64,000 nt of DNA from an uncultured Sutterella sp. GTDB taxonomy: Bacteria; Pseudomonadota; Gammaproteobacteria; Burkholderiales; Burkholderiaceae_F. Of the stretch, positions 26,033 through 38,600 are shown in pieces. Positions within the stretch are counted from its first letter, which is position 1, and each line of letters begins with the position of its first letter. The notes beneath the pieces are model-generated. The model was not told the DNA's origin. It ran no database searches and saw nothing but the letters and a program-made list of their open reading frames with translations. Position numbers and translations under genes: made by a program. The DNA lies in NCBI GenBank assembly GCA_902463725.1, contig CABQGK010000001.1, positions 265,201 to 329,200 of the forward strand. Reading direction: 5' to 3'.

Positions 26033-26656
26033 TCGAGTAACAGAGCGTTGTCATTCCCAGACTCATTCTTCGGAATGATCTTCAATTTTTACCTCTCTAT
26101 GCCTTTGGCGGCTTCTCGCTCAAAGGTCATTCAGCTTTTCTCATTGCTGGGAAATCAACGCCCTCCAACGCTCAAATAGTTCTTTATGTCGTGCCAAACC
26201 GCCTCTGTAGCGCGCCTTGACTGGTTTTGGGAATACCAGCGTACTCGGTGTGGGCTACGGGGTGGGCTTATGAATGAGCCGCTTCAATGGGAATGTGGCT
26301 GGTGTGCATTCAAAGCTCGGCAAGCGTCTTGCACCACGCTCTGTGTGTGAGGCGTTGCGGTTTGGTTGTTGAAACGCTTTTGTGTGATGGACACGTTCGA
26401 GAGCCATGGGGTATACGGCAGCTGCCGCGCTCATGGCGTCCAGATGAATACTCGACAGTTTTTGATTGACTGACCTACGCGATGCTGCTTTCCCCTGCGC
26501 CAGGGGGGCGGCCCGCGATAAATGATTGATTGATTGATTTAAAAATTTCCGAGCGTCGTCTGGCTGTGAAGCCAGTCGGGCAGCGCGGCAAAAACCTTCT
26601 TCCCCTCATTGAAGGTTGTGCTGGCTGTTTCCTCTCCCGCTCAGAAAGGGGCTCAT

Positions 26657-29600
26657 ATGAATAAGACCTTTAAGGTTCTCTGGAACAAAGCACGTTGCCT
26701 CAATGTGGTGACCAACGAACATAAGCATGCCAATGGCAAGGGTAAAGTTCGTACGACGGTAGGGGCGACGCGCCCTGCTGCAACGGTGCTTGCCGCTGGG
26801 TTGAGTGCGCTCACGCTGCTCTTTGGTAGTGTAGCGGCGACCGCGGCACCTGCTTCGACCAACATTCAGCTCAAGGGTGCTGCGCAGGCTCTCACGGGCA
26901 CTGCTGGCGTCTACACGGTGGAAAACACTGCTACGACAGCCACGGCCGTCAATAAGTTCTCGAGTCTTTCACTTGCCAGCGGCAACATCCTCAACCTGAA
27001 GATGAGCGCTAGCACGCAGAACCTGCTTAACTTCGTCAAGGCCAAGATCGAAATTGACGGTACGGTCAATGCTATCCAGGGCACGAAGCTTGGCGGTAAC
27101 CTCTTCTTCATTTCCAATACGGGCTTTGCTGTCGGTAGCACCGGTGTGATCAATGCGGGCCGCATTAATGCTGCGGTGGTGAACGGCAGTGGCGATCAAG
27201 GCTTTAATAAGTATTGGGACCTCGATGCGGGGACTAATGCGCAAGCGTTTGCAACCTACGCGGATCTGCTCAGTCAAGGGGAGGTGCCGCTTGCTGGACA
27301 GATCACGGTGGCGGGCAAGCTCACCGCACCGAACGGTATTTTGTTGGCGGCCAAAGACGTGGAGGTGTCGGGTCGCCTTGATACGACGGTGACGAACTTT
27401 GCCGATCTTGTGAACATTACGGGCGTTGACTCTGGTTTGAAGACCAGGCCCGCCAATGATCAGGAGACGATGGCTAATACGGACGTGATGTTCACGCGCA
27501 CCGCCTCGGGTGACATTGAAATTGTGGCGCGCGCCGACGGTAGCCTCACGGGTACGCATACCACGGCGCAGGGCGCGACGGAACGTCCGAGTGAAGATCC
27601 TAACGAGACGCCTGGGACGATCGAGGTGACGTTTGCCGAGGGTAAACAGGAAGGGAATACGCACAGCGCTACGATTACCGTCGCCCAGGGCGCTACCGTT
27701 GCGTCGCAAGGCGCCATCAATATCGAAGCCGCCGCCGGTGCAGGGGCTTACATTGCGCAAACGCGTAAAGGGAACGCGGCAGCTGGGATCGCTGCGCATA
27801 CGCAATTTGCAAAGAGCACCGACATGGAAAGCGCCACGGTCAATGCGAGCGTGACGGTGGGCGGTACGCTTGATGCGCAAGGCGCGCTTTCTGTGCAGTC
27901 GATTGCGGCCAATGAGCTTGACCACAGCGCGGGCTTTAACTGGGCTTATATCTCGGATGTGATGGCACCAGCGGATTTGGCTGGCTTTGCTGGTAATAAG
28001 GCCGAATGGGTGAACCTCAAGACGGATTCCAAGGTAGATATCCAAGAAAGTGCTGAGCTCAAGGCTCGCGGGGGCGATGCGAAAGTCAAAGCCGAGGCGC
28101 TCACCACGTCGGTGACGGGAACGAGTACCCCGTGGACGCGCCAAGACCCCATAGATTGGCTCCCTGGCATGGCGATCGTTGTCAGCAAGATCGATAGCAA
28201 TGCGAGCGTGAGCATTGCGGGTGACGTGCGCGCAAAAAACGCCCTTGATATCACCGCCAAGAACACGCTTACGGCAGATACGACAGCGACCGCGATGACG
28301 GGTAAAACCGGCGCGCCCATGTTGGGGTTCCTCTATGCGGACTTCAAGGGTAAGAGCGCTGTGGATATCGCTGAGACCGCCAAGGTGGGAGCACTCACGA
28401 CGGGTGGGTCACTCACTAGCCTCAATATTGAAGCCCTTGAAAAGAACGACGTGAGCACGACGGTCGACGCGGAAACCACGAAGCTCGGTAATGCTGCGCT
28501 CGGCGCGAACATCACGAAGTTTGATACCGATGCCACCGTGACGTTTAACGGCACGCAAGTGGGTAATGCCGCTGCCACGACGATCAATGCGAACAATACG
28601 ACCGATCGACTCCTTGTGGAGACGAAGGTGGTCGTGGGCGATGATTCCATGCTGCAGGGGCTCAAGGACAAAATCTCCCCAGTTGCTGGGGTGATCAACG
28701 GTATCCATTCAGGAAGCCTTGAACAGCCAGAAGCTTGGATCAATTCCTTTGGAGGTGGGCTTGGTTTGGTTGGCTCCAAGCTCGCTTCGAGCAACAATGA
28801 CCAGGCTAAGGAGCTTGCTGAACAGTCGGGGCAACCGGCTCCAGGACAACCCCAGCAGGGTAACCAGCACTCTTGGCAGATGGGTGGTGCCTTCACGTAC
28901 GTGCGCAACTCGCAGAATGCGGGTGTGACGATCAACAAAAATTTGAAGAGCTCGGGTGCGCTGACTGTCACCTCGAAGTCGGATCTGAAGGATCATCGTT
29001 ATTCCGCGACCACCAAGCAAGCCATTGACGAGCAAGGCAATCAGAAGTTTGGCGGCGCGCTTGCGGTCGTGATCAACGTCTCGGGCCGCGATCGCGACAG
29101 CGTCTCCTCATCGGTGACGGTGGGTGAAGGGGTTGAGCTCAAGGGCAACACCGTGACGCTCACAAGCGAAGGGCGCATCTATGAAGTGCGCGCGATCAAG
29201 CTTTGGAACGATTACATTGGGCACATTGAAAACCTCATCAATATTTTTGAAAACTTCAAGAACGTTCAGCCTAATGACGACGAACCGACCAAATTGAAGA
29301 AGGCCGCGGCTGTAGCCAAGCTTGAGGAATTCAAGAAAGCGTGGAAGACCTTCAAAGACGCGATGAACGAGAAGGTGGCAGAGGGGACTGACCCCTCGGA
29401 AGCCATCAAGGTGATGATCGAGAAGTTCGATCCCTTTAAAGAAGCGCTCGTTGCTACGTGGAATCTCGGTAAGGACGTGGGGGGCGACGCGGGTAAACAG
29501 ATCTACAAGATCGGGATGAGCCTCTTTAAGCTTCTCAACCCGACGAGCTACTTTACGGTGTACACCTCCGCGGGTCTTAGTAGCGACAACGAAAACAGCA

Positions 29601-32600
29601 AGCCCTTGGCGCTCTCGGGGTCGACTGCGTTTGTGAACCAGTCCGCTTCGAGCGCGGTAAAGGTTGGCAAAAACGCGGCGATTACGGCGAATAACGGCGA
29701 TCTCACGCTTAGCACGACGAACTACAACGGTAACGTCGTGGGCGGCGGCCAGCTCTCCTCGAAGGTGACGTTCCCGATGCCTGACGTTTCGCACGGCCGC
29801 TCGGTGGGCGCGTCGGTGCTCATGCAGACGCTCAATACGGATAACCGTCTTGAAGTGGCCAGTGGCGCGAAGCTTAAGTCGGGCACGGACAACGTGAAGC
29901 TCACCGCGAAGGATGAGGTCAAGGCCTATGGGCTCACGCTCTCTGCGGGCGTCAACTCGGGTGGACAATTGCAGATCTCGGGTATGGCTGCCGTGTCAAG
30001 CTTGGACGGCAACAACGCGTTGCTCATTGACGATGAGGCGCAGCTTGAGGCCGAGAAGAACGTTGAATTGAAGGCCGAACGTGACGACGATGTGGTCACG
30101 ATTGGCGCGGCGCTCGGTCTCACGAAGTCCGAGAGTTCCTCGGTCGCCGTGGGCGCCGGTGTGGGCGTCAATCTCGGCTCGCTTGACAACAGCCTCGAAA
30201 TCAAGAACCTCGATGCGACCGAGTCCACGACGCTTGGTCACATCACCGCTGGTGAAGACCTTAAGATCGATGCAAAGGTCAATCAAGACGTCAATGTGAT
30301 TGGCGCTGCGTTAATGGCGACGAAGACGAGCTCGAGTGATAACAGCAACGAAGGCACGGGCGGTGGCGCTGGTGGTGGCACCGGCGGCACTGGAGGTGGC
30401 ACGGGTGGTGGCACTGGCGGCGGCACCGGTGGTTCGGGCGGCGGCGATAATCCGCTTGAGACCGCCACGAACATCACGGGCAGTATCGCTGGCGTTATTT
30501 CGATGCTCAAGCAGATGCATGGCTTTTTGGATAGTGCCGCTCAGGATGGTCAGGATCCCGCATTGAATGGTATCTCTGAAGGGCTCGGCCGTATTGTTAA
30601 CAACAAGGCGCTCACACAGATCCAAAGGATCGACTCCTACTTGCAGGGCGTGCAGTCCACGATGCAAGGGATCACGACGATCAACAAAGAGCTTGATACC
30701 AAGAAGGCGCTTGAGCAAGAGAAGTTCAAAGCTGAACAGAATCAGCAGAATCAGGGCAGTGGCGCGCAGGGCGGCGCAGAAGCTGGCGCCAACACCAAGA
30801 CCGATGCTCAGAAGGCAGCCGAGCCCAAGCAAAAGAAAGCGGGCGGCGCGTCGCTTAAGAACGCTCAAAAGAGTGGTGCTGCGGGCGGCGGCTCGGGCGG
30901 CTCTGGCGGGCACTTTGCGCTTACGGGTGCGGGTAGCTTTGCTTGGAACAACACCGATCTCTCCAACCGTATTAACGTCTCGGTGCCGACTGTTGCCGGC
31001 AAGAGCTACAACGTGACCGCAAAGAAGATCCTCTCGACGGCACATGCAGACCGTTGGGTGGGGTCGTGGTCTGGCGCCATCGGCGCAACGTTTATGTCGG
31101 GTGATAGCGACAGCGGTGCGACCATCTCGGGCGCCGTGGCGGTTAACAAGACTACCAACGTCAACACCTCGCATCTGGAAGGCATCACGGTTGGGGCAAC
31201 GACCTCTGAGCTCTCTAACCGTGCGCTCACCGAAGGCACGACCCTTGCCGAAGGGCTTGGTGTGGCGTTGACGAAGGCCTCGAAGGTGTCGGTTGCGGTC
31301 AACGCGGGCGTCTCCGTCAATAGTCTTGACAACACGGTTGAAGCGAGCACGAATCGCCTCACCTTCACGGGTGCGTCGGGTGGCTCAAACTTCGTGCAGT
31401 ACGCATGGTCGAAGGAGTCGCAGGTTACGGGCGGCACGTCGCTTTCTGTGGCCGCGGGCGGTCAGCAGAGTGTGGCCGCGGGTGCCGCGGTAGGTATCGC
31501 CGATATCAATAACAAAGTGAAAGCCACGCTTGCGAACTCCTCGCTCACGAATATGCGTCGCGTGGTGAGCACGGCGGCTGCGACGATGACGCAGGTTGGC
31601 ACGGCCATTGGCGGCAGTGTGGCCTCGGGCTCGTCCTTTGGCGTTGCGCTCACGGGCTCGTACTTGCAAAATGACATGACCAACGAGATTTACGCTGCGG
31701 CTGATACGAGTAGCGTCAATCTGACGAGCGCTGGCGAAATGCAAGTTAAGTCGATCACGGGTGACATCGATAATTTTGGTGTGCTCGATGGTACTCAGCA
31801 TCGTGGCGAGTTCCGTCTCTTTGGTCAGACCTTCACGATCTTTGTTCCCGATTCGGATAGTGTGGCTGCTGACGCGAAGTTGCGCTTGAGCAAAGACGAA
31901 AACGATACGCGGAAAGTTTCGGATCTCTTTACCGTTGCCCCGATGAAGCAGATTTCCGTTGCACTCGGCGCCTCAGCGCAAGCGGGTGGTAATGGTGGCG
32001 CCGGTAGTGCTGCGGTGATCGTTGACAATATCGACAACAAGGTCGAGGCGATGAGCTCGGGATTGACGCTTACGGGCGGCACCTCTGACGGGAATAGCCA
32101 CGGTCTTAAGGTTCACGCGGAAAACAAAATTCTCAATGTCAACGTGGGCGTGGGTATTGCGGGCTCGAGCGGTCAAGCGGCCGCCTCGGGTAGCGTGATT
32201 GTGGGCGACATTAACCAGAGTGCGACCACGAGCGTGGTTGGACTCAACTCCAGTACGTTGCGCAACAGCTTTGAAGCAGGCAACTGGGGTAAGGTCGTTG
32301 ATGTGGCTGGCAACGTGGCGCTCAAGTTTGGCGGCGCGGGTGCCTCCCTTGGCGCGTCGGTCATTGTTAACGACGTCGACCATGATGCCACGGTCCTGCT
32401 GAAGGACTCTGCGTTCCTTGCTGACAATCAGTACGTGAGCGCTCATGCGCAAAACTACGCAGAAAGCTGGACGGCAGCGGTTGCGGGCTCTATGGGTAGC
32501 AACCTTGCGATGTCGGGCTCGATTGCGATTACGCGTGCGCAGAACGACACCGAGACGGAGCTCAGCAATATTCGACTCGGTAAATTCAATACGCTCAATG

Positions 32601-35600
32601 CGCAGTCTGACGACCAGAGTCAGCTCTGGACGCTTGGCGGCGGCGTTTCCGCTTCCACCAGTACGGGGCTCTCTGCGCAGGCCGCGGTAACGCAGACCAA
32701 GAGCGAAGGGACCACGAAGGCCGCGGTCAGTGGCTTGCACTTCACCAAGCCCAGCACGGGTGCCGTGAGTGTGCTTGCCACGGGTACGGATCAGATTCGC
32801 TCCCTGGCCTTTGGTTTGGGCATCGCCGCAGAGGGCTTTACGGGGAACGCGTCGGTCACCAACAGCATCATCGATCGTAAGGTTGAAGCAACGGCTGATG
32901 GGCTCGACGAAGAGAACCCCAGTCAACAGACGGATAAGAGCGTTGGAACGCTCACCGTGCAGGGGCAGAGCAAGGGCGGCATTGGTGCGCTCGCGATCTC
33001 GGTTGCGGTTGCTAACGGCATGGCCGCGGGCGGCGCTGTAACCACCAATACGCTTGGTGGAGCGACCTCGGCTGCGCTCAAAAACAGCACGATTGACGTT
33101 GAACGTCTCATCGTCAATGCCAATACGGATCGCGACATCGATGCGATTGCTATTGGTTTGGCAGGCGGCACGGGACTTACCGCGAGCGGCAGCGTGATTC
33201 ACAATACGCTCAAGGGCCGTACGGCCGTGGACGTCAACAACGTCAATATGAAGATCGGCTCGGCGGGCGCGATCTACGCGACCGACAATTCGACCTCTGG
33301 CACTTACATCGGTGGTCTTTCAGTCTCGGGTAGCACCGCGATTGGGCTGTCGCTTGGGATTACGAAGAACCAGTCGAACGTCTCGACGACGGTGACGGGC
33401 TCAACGCTCACCGAGCAGGGTGGGTCGCTTACGCTCGCCAATATCGTGGGCGGCGTTGCGGATAACTACATTAACGATAGCGTTGTCGAAGAAGGTGCCT
33501 TGTCGACCTCTTCGAGCCTTGGTGACAAACGCGAAAAGCTCACGGTCAATGGGCTTTATATTGGCGCAACGAGCAGTAACGCTTACAAGGCGCTCGCGGT
33601 CTCCGTTGCGGGCGCTCTCGGTACTGCCCTGCAAGGCACGGCCAATGTGGTTGAGCACTCGGGCACGGTGGCGAGCGCCATTACGGGTAGCACGTTAACG
33701 AGCGCCGATGACCTCATCACGAAGACGGGTAACTACGCCAATTACACGGCCGTAGGCGCCGCGGCAAGTGCCTCGGCGAGCAACGCCGTGGGTGTGCTTG
33801 TTAACAAGGTTCGTAGCAACTACACGATCGCCACGAACATTGCGGGCTCCACTCTGAAGAGCTCGAAGAACCTCTCGGTGCTTAACGAAGCCAAAGAAGG
33901 CGGCTCCGCGCTGATGATTCAGTTTGCGGGTGCCGGCGGTATTGCCGCGGGCGCTGTGGGTACGGATAACACGAGCACGAATACGCTGACGCTTGATGCG
34001 AGCTCGAGCACGCTTGAGGCCGCGGCAACCAACACGATCCGCAATAGCCTTCTGACGCGCTTCTCAACGGCAGGTGCTGCAGTGGCTGTGGGCGGTAGCG
34101 CGGGTCTTGCTGCCACGGTGGTGGTGAACAAGGCCGACAATACGGTGCTTACCACGCTCGGTAGCGCGACGGTGAAGGGGCGTGACCTCTATATCAATGC
34201 GTTGCGTGATACGAACTTTACGGGCTACAACGTGTCAGCGGGTGGTGGAATTACGGCAGGTATTGCCGCGGGCGTGACCGTCAACACGATTGATGGCTAC
34301 ACGGGTGTGCATACCAACCGTGCATCAGGCAGTTTGGTCAACACGTCGATCGTGGGTACCAACTCTGCTGACGTGAAGGCGTTTAACCACGATACGATTG
34401 ATAACACGACCGTTGCGGTTAGCGGTGGCGTCCTCCTTGCGCTTTCCGCTGGCGTCAACGTCAATAACCTCACGGGCGGAGCTGGTGTCTCGCTTGTGAA
34501 TACCGAGGTGAGTGCGCCGACGCTCACGATCACTGCCAATCAAGAGCACGATGTGGATCTCGACTCCTTTATCGGTGCGTTCGCAACCAATAGCGTTGCG
34601 ATTGCTGCGAATGTGCTTGTGAACCGCGTGGGCGAAAATGCTGAATCGGTCGAAAGCCTTATTAATGAAGGCTTGGGTACGGGCGAAGACAGCAAGAGCG
34701 GCGAACAGAACGCCCAGATCGCAGATGCGGAAGGCTTCGCTGGTAAGAAGAGCTACATGAACGACTCGAGCGTGGCTGACAGCTTCGATGCGGCTTCCTA
34801 TCGCGCAGCGCATCTCTCGGGCACGGATACCGAAGGCACACAGGTGAAGATCTCGGGTAGTACGCTCTCGGGTACGACGGTTAACGTGAAGGCGCTCGAT
34901 GACGTCGATGGTAAGTCGATTGATGCTTTGTACGGTGCTGCCGCAGGTGGCTTGCACGGCGCGGTAACCGCTCAGGTGCTGCTCTCGAGCCGCGTGATCG
35001 GCACGGCCGTAAGCCTCAATAATTCGACGATCACCGCGCGCGGTGGTAACGTGCTGTCGGAGTACGGCGCTAGCGACTACCTCGAATCTGTGCAGGGTTC
35101 TGTGGGTGGCATCTTCGGCGGCGCAGGCGCCTACTCGCGCAGTACGCTCAAGGGTAACATCTTGGTCTCGCTTGACAACGCTTCCCGCGTCGATGGAGCG
35201 TCGCTCACGGCGAAGAACACGAGCCACATCAAGAATGTGGCTACGGGTATTTCTGTTGCAGGTATTGCTGCAACGGGCATGATTTCGCGCGTCAAAGATG
35301 AGTCGAATACGACTGTGCAACTCTTGGGCGACTCGACCTACTCGGCAGGCACGATCACGAGTGAGCGCCGTCAGGTGCTTACCTCGACGACGACGGCAGG
35401 CGTAGGCGGCTTTGCTGGCGGCGCTGGGGCTGACTCGGCTGTTGAGGATACTGGCTACGCGAAAATCCTCATGACAGGTGCCAATCTTACGGGCACCAAC
35501 AAGGATGCGGCGGTTGAACTGGTTGCCAATAACCGTCCGTGGTTGAAAGCGGACGCGACCTCTGGCTTTGCTGGTGGTATCGCGGTGGGTGTGGTACTTG

Positions 35601-38600
35601 CCAATGCAGAAGCGCGCGGCGGTAGCAACATCACGATTTCGGGTGGTCGCATCACGGCGCCAAACGTTTCGATGACCTCCGTCTCGGGACTCTCCAATGG
35701 TCGACTTGAACTTGAAGCCATCGTGGAAGGGTATGGTGGTGGTTTGGGTGCTGGCTCTTACAACGAAGCCACGCTTGTTAACGCTACCCAAAACACGTTG
35801 ACGCTCAATAATGTGAGCGGCTACAACGGCGCTCAAGCCAGTGGAAATTACGCCTCGAACCTTAAGCTCTTCACGGGTGGTTCGGCTTACTACTCGACCT
35901 ACTCGGCTGCAGAAGGTGGTGGAGCTATTGCTAGCGGCGCTTCTCACACGGTTGTGAAGCATATGCCTACGGCCAATGTCTCGCTTCAAGGTGGGGAAAA
36001 TACCCGCTTCGGTAGCGTGGATGTGACCACTCAGAACGTTGAGAAGACGAAGTTGCTCACAGAGAGTGCCGGCGGCGGTGTGCTTGAAGTGGAGTCTCCG
36101 CTTGATGCGGGACGCATTGAGCACATTGATCGCTCGAATGCCACCCTCACGTTGAGTGGGAAGTTGACAACGGTTGCTAATGCTGCCGTGTTGGACTCTC
36201 GCAAGAATGTTTTGATCAACGCCACAAGCGGTGACTTCACGGCGTCCGTTGCTTCGATTAGCGACATGCAGGGCACCGTTAACAACAGCAAGTATGGTGC
36301 GGGTTCACTCTCTGGCGCTTACTTTGGCAACACCCAGGAGGGTGTCAGCAAACTTAAGGTTACCGATGGAGCGCAGATCAACGCGGGCGGCAACATCGGC
36401 CTCATGGCCATGACGGGCATGCAGGTCAGCGGCGTTGAAAGCGATGATGAAATCGAGGGTAAATTCCTCGTTATCAGTGAGGTCTACGGTGCCTTGGCTG
36501 GTAGCGGTATCAAGCTCGATAACCACCTCAGACGTACTAATGAGGTGGAGATTGGCAGTGGTTCGTTAGTTCGTGCAGCCAAGTCCCTCGCGATTGACGC
36601 GCATTACGATAACAATATCGATGCGAAGGTCCTTGCTCGTACGGGGGCGGGTCTTGCGGCCGTGGGTGCAACGGGCTATTCGGATAGCCTCTTCTCGAAC
36701 AAGGTTACGGTCTACGCCGACGCTGTGTTGCGAAACGATGCCATTGGTGGTGCGCTCTCAATCAATACGTGGGACAACACGAATTACAAGATCACCGCGC
36801 TCTCACGCGTTGACGGGGCGGCGATTTCGGGCTCTAGCTCGGGCGGTAGGGTCAATATCGATCGTGAAAACAAGATCAACTTCTATGCGGGCAGTCAAGC
36901 GCGAGCAACTGGTACGCTGAATATTGACACTGCGCATAGTGCCAGTGGCTTTGAGAGCAATGCCAACTACAACATGTACTACGAGGCCTACGTGGGCCAC
37001 GGCTTAGGAATCTGTATTGTCGATTTGAAAGGCAATGTTCATTTCGTTGACAAGATTACGACTTACAGGGATAGTCTGTTGACCTCGACGGGTGCTGTCA
37101 ATTTGACCGCAGACTCGGGCTACTATCGTGCCAAGTACTTTGGGCAGGAGGTTTCTAAGACGAACCTCTTTAACGACTCGAATCTGAAAGTTGCCACGAA
37201 GAGCGGGCGCGCGAATTCACTCGCTTCAGAGAGCAGCGAGCTTGCACTTAACGGCGATGTTATGGCGGGTACTGTCACGAAGATCGCTATCAGCTTTGAG
37301 CCTGGTGTGATTGTGCCTAATCTTGGTGACGTGCAGATCGATCGCAACACGATCACTCCCGATACAGAGGTTGGTGACATTTGGAATGGCATCACGCCCG
37401 TGATTGAGACGGACGGCGACGAAACGATTGTCCGTGAGATCAAGGCTGCGATCGGCAAGGCCACGATGAAGAATCAGGCCAATATCTATATCGAGCGCTA
37501 CAACGCACTTAAGAAACTCATTGCCGATTACAACGGCTCGTCTGCTGAAGCGTTGCTCCACTATCGCACTGAGATGGAAGCCCTTCAAGATCTCATGATT
37601 ATGAATGGGTTTGCAGCAAGGGATGGTAGCGGTGAGTGGCGTCCACTCTCGGCACAGGAAGACGCCTTTATCCCGATTAAGAAACTGTCTGTTTCGGGCG
37701 GTACGGTGAGTCTTAATGCCTCGAGTATCACGGGCACTGGGCGCGTGACAGCAAGATCGGCTCAAGGCTTGAGCGTGGTTAATAACACCACAGCTGGTTT
37801 GTTGCTTTCTGGCTTGTCAATCGAGAACAAGGGCGGCGATGTTTTGGCCAACGGTGCTGAAGCCGATTTGGCTAAGTTGCAGAGCTTGGGCTTCTCGGGC
37901 CAAGTTCAGAGCTCGAAGAACACCGCGGATCCGACGATCACCGTTGAAAACAAGTGGGAAGGCGGTAGCTTTAGCGCTAAGGTGCGCAATGATTCCAGTT
38001 GGGTGGATGCAACGCCCGATCCGCGTACGTCCATCATCATCAACGGTGCGGTGACCAACCGCGCAGGTATGGTCTCGATTTCTTCGCAGAAGGACATCCT
38101 CTCAACGGGTGCGGGTAGCATTTATGCATCGGGTGATCTGAATCTGCAGGCTGGTGGTAGCATCACGCAGGGCTATACCTCGGGTCTCTCTAATCTCGCT
38201 GGTGGCGTAGCGCGCTCCTATACGGCAACAATCAATGATTTGATTGAACGCACTCAGATAGTGGAGCGCTTCCAAAACGAGAATGGCCAATGGCAGGAGG
38301 TTTGGAGTCCTCGAGCAGGGACGGCTTACTCCGACAGCTATACCTTGGAGGGTCAAGGTTGGTTTGCGGGCGGTCAGGTCTTCATTTCTGGTGACGTTAT
38401 TAATATCAACGGCACGGTTCAGAGTGGCTTTGACCTCTATACGCTCAATATGACCCAGAGCCAGCTTGATGCGAAGATCGCTGAGGTTAATGCCAATTGG
38501 ATTCGTGCAGGTGCTCCTCGTGCAGCGAATTTCCGCACGGGCCTCTACCAGATCAGCGCTGGTGGCCATTATCTAAAGGATAATCGCTATGTGAGCACGA

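Noticed and set aside
26609..26656. Earlier in-frame start for giant adhesin 1
   Set aside because: It would add 16 residues in front of the ESPR, which must be N-terminal. The ATG at 26657 has a better-placed ribosome site and matches the start of the paralogue at 46285.
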